This document shows, piece by piece, positions 1 through 4,626 of a DNA stretch of 5,180 nt. Position 1 is the stretch's first letter. The number at the start of each line of letters is the position of its first letter. A program made the position numbers and the translations under genes. This DNA comes from a bacterium (GTDB taxonomy: Bacteria; Patescibacteriota; Microgenomatia; UBA8517): the NCBI GenBank assembly GCA_021824385.1, contig JAKAKU010000123.1, positions 1 to 5,180 on the forward strand. The letters are read 5' to 3'. The notes under the pieces are model-generated. The model saw nothing but the letters and a program-made list of their open reading frames with translations. It was not told the DNA's origin and did not search any database.

Positions 1-1001
1 CTCGACAGCTTTCAACAATGGTAAATGCAGGTCTCCCCTTGACCGAGTCGCTTACGATTTTGCAACTACAGTCGACTCCTGCAATGCAGCCTATTATCAA
101 TTCAATTTTGGCTGATGTCGAAGGTGGACAAAGTTTTTCAAATTCCTTAAAAAACCACGCAAAAGTTTTCGGCCCTTCATACATTGCACTTATCAAAGCT
201 GGTGAGGCTGGTGGAGTTCTCGATAAAGTACTTGGGCGCTTGGCGGATAACTTGGAGCGACAACAAGAATTTCGGGGAAAAGTAAAAGGTGCGCTCATTT
301 ATCCAGTAATCATCGTCGTGGGTATGCTTGGAGTTTCAATTCTTATGATTGTCTTTGTCATTCCGAAACTTACCTCCCTGTATACACAGTTTGGGGCAAC
401 ACTTCCTCTTACCACTCGAATACTGACGTCAATTTCTGACTTTGTCATTGCCTGGTGGTTTGTGATTGTGGTGGCACTTGGTATTGGGTTTTGGGCTTTT
501 ACCCTCTGGAAAAAAACGTATAGCGGCAAGCGAAAATTCGCAAATTTTGTTTTCAAAATTCCAATCATGGGGGCTTTAAACAAGCAAATTATTTTAACCG
601 AGCTTACCCGAACACTTGCACTTATGGTTGCATCCGGTGTTCCAATTCTTGAAGGTATTTCTGTAACAACCGATGTTGTCGACAACGTAATTGTTGCCGA
701 TGCCCTCAAAGACGTCGGAACTCAAATTGAGAAAGGATTTCCTATCGCCTTTTCGTTTGCAAAACACCCAGAAGCTTTTCCGTATATTTTGTCACAGATG
801 ATTTCAGTCGGTGAAGAAACGGGAAAAATGGATGAAGTTCTTATGAAAGTCTCCCATGTTTTTGAAGTAGAAAGTGAACAAAAAGTCAAAGCCTTAACTT
901 CAGCTATTGAGCCAATTATTATGATCTTTTTGGGACTTGGGGTAGCATTCTTGGTAGTTGCCGTGGTGCTGCCTATTTACAATCTCACGACGGCGATTTG
1001 A
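1..1001 (+). CDS. pilC: PilC/GspF-family inner-membrane platform protein of the type IV pilus (5' truncated)
   Basis: Polytopic inner-membrane protein that couples the cytoplasmic pilus ATPases to pilin extraction and assembly. The reading frame is open from base 3 and begins RQLSTMVNAGLPL, the conserved opening of the first GspF domain. The true start therefore lies upstream, and roughly 70 N-terminal residues are missing compared with the usual length of about 400; the ATG at 18 is internal. Counting from the visible Arg, 332 residues remain. The first cytoplasmic GspF domain carries KAGEAGG (about 65-71), followed by a membrane segment at about 98-119 and a second at about 147-169. The second GspF domain (about 180-290) carries LALMVASGVPI and GEETGKMDEV, and a C-terminal membrane helix starting IEPIIMIFLGLG ends VVLPIYNLTTAI. 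Both domain copies keep the family's G-E-x-(G/T)-G signature. Ends with TGA. A pilin gene follows, and the ATPase genes (pilB/pilT type) would be expected upstream. Identification is firm. Confidence 0.95.
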   Translation, partial: RQLSTMVNAGLPLTESLTILQLQSTPAMQPIINSILADVEGGQSFSNSLKNHAKVFGPSYIALIKAGEAGGVLDKVLGRLADNLERQQEFRGKVKGALIYPVIIVVGMLGVSILMIVFVIPKLTSLYTQFGATLPLTTRILTSISDFVIAWWFVIVVALGIGFWAFTLWKKTYSGKRKFANFVFKIPIMGALNKQIILTELTRTLALMVASGVPILEGISVTTDVVDNVIVADALKDVGTQIEKGFPIAFSFAKHPEAFPYILSQMISVGEETGKMDEVLMKVSHVFEVESEQKVKALTSAIEPIIMIFLGLGVAFLVVAVVLPIYNLTTAI

Positions 1002-1005
1002 TTGC

Positions 1006-1034
1006 TTGACAATTGGTCCAGAAAACAAAATACT
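1006..1034 (+). promoter_or_regulatory. sigma70-type promoter for the major pilin gene
   Basis: A perfect -35 hexamer TTGACA (1006-1011) is followed after exactly 17 nt by AATACT (1029-1034), a 4/6 match to TATAAT. It lies in the 68-nt gap after pilC, so the pilin can be transcribed independently. The predicted start is near 1041. No terminator is visible between pilC and this promoter, so read-through from pilC may add to expression. Assignment is by consensus and spacing only. Confidence 0.65.
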
Positions 1035-1052
1035 GAAAGAGTGAATATATAT

Positions 1053-1062
1053 AAGGAGGTGA
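1053..1062 (+). promoter_or_regulatory. near-perfect Shine-Dalgarno sequence selecting a GTG start
   Basis: AAGGAGGTGA is complementary over ten bases to the usual 3' end of 16S rRNA. The last G of the GGAGG core is separated by 10 nt from the GTG at 1070. The pilin frame is closed upstream by TAA at 1052, and the next in-frame ATG is far downstream of the prepilin motif, so this site fixes GTG-1070 as the start. It is by far the strongest ribosome binding site in the window, which fits a highly expressed product. Confidence 0.85.
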
Positions 1063-1069
1063 CTATCAA

Positions 1070-1657
1070 GTGAATAAGAAATTTTTGAAACTAAACGTAC
1101 GAGGCTTTACCCTCATTGAACTTTTGATCGTTATTGCCATCTTAGGTACACTTGCAGTGGTCGTACTTCTTGCATTGAATCCTGTGCAGCAACTTGCTGC
1201 AGCTCGTGATTCAGGACGATCCTCAACTGTAGCCCAGCTCGGTCATGCTATGGAAGCCCATGCAACAGCAAACGGTGGATCGTATAATCCTGACGCCGCA
1301 GCTGGAACATGTGGAGTTGTAGCTGGTGTTCCACAAAACACGAGTACTACATGGATCACTACTTGTTTGGTGGGAACTGGTGAACTTAAGGCAGTGCCAG
1401 CCGCAATTGGCTATACATCTCTCGCAGCAGCTCCAGCATGTCCTGGAACATCTGTCAGCGAAAACGGTTGGTGTTATGACGGCACTGCAGCTAACATGGT
1501 TGTCTTTACGCAAGCAGAGGCTACGCGTAATACAGCTAAGTGTGCAGCCGGTCAAACAGCCTATTGGGTCTATGCAACAGCCGCAGGTCGTGGAGGTCTT
1601 TGGTGTAATGCTTCCGCTCCCGTCGCTGCTTTTTCCGGAGGTACGTGGGTTAACTAA
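1070..1657 (+). CDS. pilA: Type IV prepilin, probable major pilin
   Basis: Class III prepilin of 195 residues with a GTG start. A 12-residue leader containing four Lys and one Arg ends in Gly12. Cleavage at G12|F13 exposes FTLIELLIVIAIL, with Glu17 at mature position +5. The hydrophobic helix (13-36) is followed by ALNPVQQLAAARDSGRSS, a segment I associate with Patescibacteria pilins. The globular domain is small, rich in Ala, Gly and Thr, and contains six Cys (81, 99, 124, 135, 158, 179), enough for three disulfides. It ends AAFSGGTWVN. The strong promoter, the ten-base ribosome binding site and its own terminator eight bases past the stop make it the best candidate for the abundant shaft pilin. 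That role, and the symbol pilA, are inferred from context; membership of the pilin family is certain. The fold of the globular part cannot be assigned from sequence alone. Confidence 0.9.
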   Translation: MNKKFLKLNVRGFTLIELLIVIAILGTLAVVVLLALNPVQQLAAARDSGRSSTVAQLGHAMEAHATANGGSYNPDAAAGTCGVVAGVPQNTSTTWITTCLVGTGELKAVPAAIGYTSLAAAPACPGTSVSENGWCYDGTAANMVVFTQAEATRNTAKCAAGQTAYWVYATAAGRGGLWCNASAPVAAFSGGTWVN

Positions 1658-1665
1658 CACAAATT

Positions 1666-1701
1666 CACACACCAGGGCAACTTCAGTCTGGTGTGTGTTT
1701 T
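1666..1701 (+). terminator. Rho-independent terminator after the major pilin
   Basis: CACACACCAG (1666-1675) pairs perfectly with CTGGTGTGTG (1688-1697) around a 12-nt loop. The stem runs directly into TTTT followed by a T/G-rich stretch. It lies eight bases after the pilin stop codon and separates the pilin transcript from pilD, which helps explain how the pilin can be made in excess over the peptidase. Confidence 0.88.
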
Positions 1702-1708
1702 GTTGTGT

Positions 1709-1717
1709 TGATATAGT
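1709..1717 (+). promoter_or_regulatory. extended -10 promoter for pilD, probably giving a leaderless mRNA
   Basis: TGATATAGT is a TGN extended -10 with a 5/6 hexamer (TATAGT, 1712-1717). Only six bases separate it from the pilD ATG, so transcription would start at or next to the A of the start codon. No good -35 is seen at 16-18 nt (TGGTGT at 1689-1694 is weak), which an extended -10 can tolerate. No Shine-Dalgarno sequence precedes the gene, in agreement with a leaderless message. Confidence 0.55.
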
Positions 1718-1723
1718 GATTGT

Positions 1724-2506
1724 ATGATCGTTTTATTTTTGTTTGTAACAGGCCTTGTGTTTGGATCATTCTTGTCTGCGCTTACCTGGAGAATGATGCA
1801 CGACGTGTCTATTGCAAAAGGCAGGTCTTTTTGTGACTCCTGCAAAAAGCCCATCTCCTGGTATGACAATATTCCACTCTTCTCGTATCTCTTACTTCAG
1901 GGGAAATGTCGCCATTGTCACAAAAAAATTTCTGCTCGCTATCCATTAATAGAATTTACAACAGCACTTACGTTTGTATCGGTATATTTGTTGTATTCGA
2001 TGTTTTTTGAAATATTTCCATGGCTTCCTTCCCTTGGCATTGCCGGAATTGTATTATTTTGTTTTGTGGGGTTTATTTCCATTGGTATTTTTGTAACCGA
2101 TATGGAAGAAATGATTATCCCCGATAGCTTTGTGTTTCTGTTATTTTTGATTAGTTTCCTTTTTGTTCTGTTTTCATCTGATACAAACATGTGGCAGCGG
2201 CTGTTGGTGGCCTTTGTAAGCAGTATGTTTTTTTTGATACTAAACTTAGCGACACGCGGTCGGGGTATGGGGCTTGGAGATGTTAAACTCGCACTTCCGC
2301 TTGGGTTTTTACTTGGGTTTCCGGTAAGCATTGTTTGGATTTTTGTGAGCTTTATCATTGGTTCTATTGTGGGTGTCGCACTGTTAGTAAGTGGTCGTGC
2401 TACAAAAAAAACCCGTGTACCATTCGGCCCGTTTATGATTGTTTCTTTTTGGGTATGTGCTCTATTTGGTGCCAGTTTGATACAATACCTAACACCTTAC
2501 TTTTAA
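1724..2506 (+). CDS. pilD: Prepilin peptidase / N-methyltransferase (A24 family)
   Basis: Bifunctional inner-membrane aspartic protease that cuts type IV prepilins after the leader Gly and, in this family, N-methylates the new terminal residue. The 260-residue length is normal. An N-terminal membrane helix with GSFLSALTWR (14-23) precedes a cytoplasmic zinc-type tetracysteine loop: C37-x2-C40 and C62-x2-C65. Then comes RYPLIEFTTAL (72-82), a conserved stretch of the methyltransferase half. The peptidase domain has both catalytic aspartates: D126 in TDMEEMIIPD and D186 in GMGLGDVKL. Several further membrane segments follow, through residue 252. It sits between the pilin genes it serves. The start lacks a Shine-Dalgarno sequence and lies six bases after an extended -10. 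The next gene starts 1 nt after its TAA, so the two are probably co-transcribed and translationally coupled. Identification is secure because both Asp motifs and all four Cys are intact. Confidence 0.96.
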   Translation: MIVLFLFVTGLVFGSFLSALTWRMMHDVSIAKGRSFCDSCKKPISWYDNIPLFSYLLLQGKCRHCHKKISARYPLIEFTTALTFVSVYLLYSMFFEIFPWLPSLGIAGIVLFCFVGFISIGIFVTDMEEMIIPDSFVFLLFLISFLFVLFSSDTNMWQRLLVAFVSSMFFLILNLATRGRGMGLGDVKLALPLGFLLGFPVSIVWIFVSFIIGSIVGVALLVSGRATKKTRVPFGPFMIVSFWVCALFGASLIQYLTPYF

Positions 2507-2507
2507 T

Positions 2508-3038
2508 ATGTTTAGTAAAAAAGAATTTAGTTTTGTTACCATTGTGTTAACTGTTATTGCCGTAGTAACAGTGGTAAATTTGTTCGCTTCATATCGGAAG
2601 AGTCGCGACGTCTCTCGCAAAAATGAACTTGGTGATATTGAATCCAGGCTTACCGATTTTAAGAAAGCTATCGGTACCTTCCCACTCGCTACAGAAGATG
2701 GAAAAATTATTGGCTGTAATGGCTTTAAGAATAAGCAAGGAGATTGGGTTTTTGCTCCGTGTGAATGGGGTGACAACAAAATTAATAGTCCATTCTTTGA
2801 CCCGCTCCCCCGCGATCCATACTTTGATAAAGGACGAAAGTTTGTATATCGAAGCAATGGTGATAACTTTCAAATATACGCGGCGCTTGAAGGAAGTTAC
2901 GAAGATGAATACGACAAAAACATCGTGCTCATGAAAATCTCTTGTGGAGACGTCGATTGTAATGCAGGACGCACAAGTGGAGCTCGTCCAGTACTCTATG
3001 ACCCGCTCCCCTCTCCCTCGCCAACTCCTCGCAAATAG
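2508..3038 (+). CDS. Pilin-like (GspG-like) membrane-anchored protein without a prepilin cleavage site
   Basis: A 176-residue protein whose ATG follows the pilD stop by 1 nt, with no ribosome binding site, so translation is probably coupled. A short charged start (MFSKKEF) leads into one hydrophobic helix (about 8-28), then YRKSRDVSRKNELGDIESRLTDFKKAIGTFP. This matches the layout of GspG-type pilins: helix, 'RD..RK.(D/E)L', an amphipathic helix, and a 'G.(Y/F)P' turn. Further on, DPLPRDPYFDKGRKFVY and FQIYAALEG resemble the GspG 'lPxDPwG..Y.Y' region. There is no Gly before the helix and no Glu at the +5 position, so PilD should not process it and it would remain a signal-anchor protein. Cys are at 70, 85, 146 and 151. 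The tail is Pro/Ser-rich (PLPSPSPTPRK). Function is unknown; a membrane-bound assembly factor or a pilin derivative are both possible. The pilin relationship rests on motif order, not on a search. Confidence 0.75.
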   Translation: MFSKKEFSFVTIVLTVIAVVTVVNLFASYRKSRDVSRKNELGDIESRLTDFKKAIGTFPLATEDGKIIGCNGFKNKQGDWVFAPCEWGDNKINSPFFDPLPRDPYFDKGRKFVYRSNGDNFQIYAALEGSYEDEYDKNIVLMKISCGDVDCNAGRTSGARPVLYDPLPSPSPTPRK

Positions 3039-3065
3039 TTTTCGTTGAATAGGCACACTTGTTTT

Positions 3066-3107
3066 GCGTTGTAAAACGTAAACTTGTTTTACATTGCTTT
3101 TCTTTTT
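3066..3107 (+). terminator. Rho-independent terminator ending the pilD unit
   Basis: GCGTTGTAAAAC (3066-3077) pairs with GTTTTACATTGC (3086-3097). Eight bases around TGTAAAAC pair perfectly, with one mismatch and one G-U pair below, then GC/GC at the base. The loop is eight nucleotides. A T-rich tail (TTTTCTTTTT, 3098-3107) follows at once. It falls 27 nt past the preceding stop codon and separates the pilD pair from the minor pilin cluster. Confidence 0.8.
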
Positions 3108-3117
3108 GTGTTAGTCT
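3088..3117 (+). promoter_or_regulatory. promoter of the minor pilin operon, possibly leaderless
   Basis: TTTACA (3088-3093, 5/6 to TTGACA) lies 18 nt upstream of TAGTCT (3112-3117), which has only the TANNNT core but is preceded by TGT, giving an extended -10. Six bases then lead to the ATG at 3124, the same geometry as upstream of pilD. The -35 overlaps the 3' arm of the terminator hairpin. The hexamer is weak, so confidence is moderate. Confidence 0.42.
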
Positions 3118-3123
3118 GAAAGT

Positions 3124-3603
3124 ATGAAAAGAGGTTTCACCATCATGAACTCTGACTACAGAGATTCTGCTGGCTTCACCATCATTGAGCTTCTTGTTGT
3201 AGTGGCTATCATTGCGGTTATGGCGTCTTTCGCTATTCTCAGTTTTAATGGAAGTAAAGCAGCAGCACGTGATGCACAACGTCAGTCTGACATTCATCAA
3301 TACCAGAATGCGATTGAAATATATGCCAATGCAAACAACGGGGTGTTTCCAATCAAAGCATCTGCCGTAAACCCAAGTTCTATGTGTGGTGCTTCCAACC
3401 CACTTGGTAACATAACCTGTCCAAACGATCCGACTTCGGTAAACTCGTACCAGTATGTTACTGATGGAAGTGGAACCAAATATGTAATTTGGGCAACCCT
3501 TGAAAAGCCAGTTCCAGCTCAGGTATTTTACGTCTGTTCTACTGGCTATGCAGGAACAAAAGCGGCTGCAGGTTTTACCGGAGGTAATGGTAATTGTCCA
3601 TAA
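3124..3603 (+). CDS. Type IV prepilin (minor pilin, first gene of the cluster) with duplicated GFTI leader
   Basis: A 159-residue prepilin. The full motif is G17|F18-T-I-I-E22 followed by LLVVVAIIAVMASFAIL, with Glu at +5. It continues into KAAARDAQRQSDIHQYQNAIEIYANANNGVFP, the usual helix, linker and 'G.(Y/F)P' of GspG-type pilins. The globular part has four Cys (88, 99, 138, 158). It contains YVIWATLEKP, echoed in the next pilin as YEICSTLEKP, and ends near GFTGGNGNCP. The leader is odd: an earlier GFTI at residues 4-7 precedes the real site by 13 residues but lacks Glu at +5 (Asn there). ATG-3124 is six bases after an extended -10 and fits a leaderless start. ATG-3145 (Met8) is an alternative, with AAGAGG at 3129-3134 as a ribosome binding site 10 nt upstream, giving a 10-residue leader. 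Pilin identity is secure; its place in the fibre is not. Confidence 0.88.
   Translation: MKRGFTIMNSDYRDSAGFTIIELLVVVAIIAVMASFAILSFNGSKAAARDAQRQSDIHQYQNAIEIYANANNGVFPIKASAVNPSSMCGASNPLGNITCPNDPTSVNSYQYVTDGSGTKYVIWATLEKPVPAQVFYVCSTGYAGTKAAAGFTGGNGNCP
3133..3199 (+). repeat. duplicated-leader repeat, copy 1
   Basis: This 67-nt stretch encodes GFTI-MNSDYRDSA-GFTIIELLV. It matches the stretch at 3626-3692 at 54 of 67 positions by hand alignment. Within it, TTCACCATCAT occurs twice (3136-3146 and 3175-3185), 39 nt apart, so the start of the prepilin motif is itself tandemly repeated. Confidence 0.8.
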
Positions 3604-3607
3604 TACT

Positions 3608-4111
3608 ATGATGAAAAAAAATTCTGGCTTCACCCTCATGAACTCTACGTTCAGAGGTTCTGAGGGCTTTACCCTTATTGAACTTCTTGTTGTTATTGCA
3701 ATTATTGTGCTCCTTATGGCAATCTCCGTTTTTGGACTTGCGGGAGCGCGCGAAAGTGCTCGCGACCAAAGACGTAAAAGTGATATTGAAACTGTTCGCT
3801 CTGCACTTGAAATTTATCGTTCGGATTGTGACTCGTATCCGCCCAATTCTGGAACTGGTAGTTTTACCTTTGGAGGAGCTATGAATGGAAAAAATGCTTC
3901 TGGTAAATGCCTTACGACTTATACGTATATGCAAAAAGTTCCAACAGACCCTGGTAGTGGAACATACAAATATAATCAAACTGGAGGAGGCACGGGATAC
4001 GAAATTTGCTCCACACTTGAAAAGCCTGCCGGAGGAGCAGCTACGGTAACATGTGGAGGATCCTCAAGTTGTGGTTCGGTGTCGTGCTATTACAAAGCAG
4101 TAAATCCATGA
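3608..4111 (+). CDS. Type IV prepilin / pseudopilin, GspG-like
   Basis: A 167-residue prepilin. The frame is open upstream, but the leader motif places the start at ATG-3608 or the adjacent ATG-3611, 4 nt after the previous stop. There is no close ribosome binding site (GGAGG at 3580-3584 is 23 nt away), so translational coupling is likely. The cleavage site is G20|F21-T-L-I-E25, followed by LLVVIAIIVLLMAISVF. Then ARESARDQRRKSDIETVRSALEIYRSDCDSYPP gives the classic GspG-type helix and 'SYP' turn, and VPTDPGSGTYKY matches the 'lPxDP..g.Y.Y' region. STLEKPAGG is shared with the preceding pilin. Six Cys (74, 101, 134, 149, 155, 160) lie in a Gly/Ser-rich C-terminal part. As in the gene before, an extra GFTL (residues 7-11, GFTLM) precedes the real site by 13 residues. 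The stop overlaps the next start (ATGA). Confidence 0.9.
   Translation: MMKKNSGFTLMNSTFRGSEGFTLIELLVVIAIIVLLMAISVFGLAGARESARDQRRKSDIETVRSALEIYRSDCDSYPPNSGTGSFTFGGAMNGKNASGKCLTTYTYMQKVPTDPGSGTYKYNQTGGGTGYEICSTLEKPAGGAATVTCGGSSSCGSVSCYYKAVNP
3626..3692 (+). repeat. duplicated-leader repeat, copy 2
   Basis: Paralogous to 3133-3199 and encodes GFTL-MNSTFRGSE-GFTLIELLV. The spacer core MNSxxRxS and the 39-nt distance between the two GFT motifs are conserved between copies. Each gene keeps its own version of the motif in both positions: GFTI/GFTI in copy 1, GFTL/GFTL here. Confidence 0.8.
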
Positions 4112-4626
4112 CGAATTACTCAAGGTCAACCGGCTTTACCCTCTTAGAGCTTCTTATTGTTATGGTAATCATTGGACTCGCGGCTGGTGTTGGAGTTGCA
4201 AACTTCCGTGATTTTGGACGTCGCCAAGAAATTGATAATTATGCACGAACATTAAATGGCGAGCTTCGAACGGTACACGCAGACGCATCAGGAGGTAAGC
4301 GTGTAGCGGGTTGCACCGGAACGTTTCAGGGATATGCTATAGATTTTGCAGCAGCTGCCACCGGAGGTGGGGCTAAATCGACCGCGTATACCATTTCTGC
4401 CCTTTGTGCGACAGCATCTGCCGTGGTGAAGTCGGTGACACTTCCGAGCAATATATTTCTTGTTATTAATAGAGTTCCTTCGGGTGGAACAGTTCGTCTT
4501 TTGTTTAAGCCGCTTGAACTTGGTACTGATGTTTCTCCAGCAAACAACCTAACACTTATTGTGTCGAGCGATCAGGTTTCGCAAACAAAAACAATTTCGG
4601 TGTCTGCCTCTGGAGAAATACAATGA
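4108..4626 (+). CDS. Minor type IV prepilin, GspH/FimT/FimU-like
   Basis: A 172-residue prepilin. ATG-4108 overlaps the previous stop by 4 nt (ATGA) and places G9|F10-T-L-L-E14 directly after a short leader, so the longer open frame upstream is not used. The hydrophobic helix LLIVMVIIGLAAGVGVA is followed by NFRDFGRRQEIDNYARTLNGELRTVHADA, which resembles the GspH/FimT pattern of a helix ending in 'L...LR.a...A'. The remainder is beta-rich. The C-terminus KTISVSASGEIQ matches the final strand and 'v...G.i' ending typical of GspH-type pseudopilins. Two Cys (69, 100) could form one disulfide. In T4P and type II secretion systems, GspH/FimU proteins belong to the minor pilin complex that primes fibre assembly. 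Its position between GspG-like and GspI-like genes supports the call. No strong ribosome binding site is seen, so translation is probably coupled. Confidence 0.82.
   Translation: MTNYSRSTGFTLLELLIVMVIIGLAAGVGVANFRDFGRRQEIDNYARTLNGELRTVHADASGGKRVAGCTGTFQGYAIDFAAAATGGGAKSTAYTISALCATASAVVKSVTLPSNIFLVINRVPSGGTVRLLFKPLELGTDVSPANNLTLIVSSDQVSQTKTISVSASGEIQ
4612..4616 (+). promoter_or_regulatory. ribosome binding site for the PilV/GspI-like gene
   Basis: GGAGA ends six bases before ATG-4623, inside the 3' end of the preceding gene. Together with the 4-nt ATGA overlap it fixes this start and suggests coupled translation. Confidence 0.6.

Noticed and set aside
1326..1727. Second + strand frame within and past the major pilin
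   Set aside because: It lies almost wholly inside the pilin in another frame, crosses the terminator, and encodes a low-information Gln-, Leu- and Val-rich sequence with no start signal.
2478..2486. Extended -10-like TGATACAAT inside the 3' end of pilD
   Set aside because: It could be a promoter for the 2508 gene, but no -35 is seen, the spacing to the ATG is not of the leaderless type, and the 1-nt gap to pilD makes co-transcription simpler.
3500..3607. Upstream extension of the GspG-like pilin to an ATG at 3500
   Set aside because: It would overlap the previous pilin by about 100 nt and put 55 residues before the cleavage glycine, far longer than a class III leader. ATG-3608/3611 directly after the stop is the sensible start. 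ATG-3587, only 2 nt after GGAGG, was also judged too close to it.
299..3979. Several minus-strand open frames of 60-236 codons (for example 2929-3639 and 299-709)
   Set aside because: Each lies antisense to a convincing pilus gene. Their translations are low in complexity, rich in Ser, Arg, Thr or Cys, and show no recognisable domain. They are shadows of the + strand coding sequence.
4051..4107. Upstream start at 4051 for the GspH-like pilin
   Set aside because: It overlaps the preceding gene by 61 nt and gives a hydrophobic, non-leader-like N-terminus. ATG-4108 with a 4-nt ATGA overlap gives a normal eight-residue leader before the Gly.
1103..4170. Recurring GGCTTTACCCTCATTGA-like sequences, at first considered dispersed repeats or recombination sites
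   Set aside because: Each one encodes the GFTL(I/L)E prepilin motif in frame, so the similarity is explained by the conserved protein motif. Only the extra upstream copies at 3133 and 3626 need another explanation, and they are reported separately.
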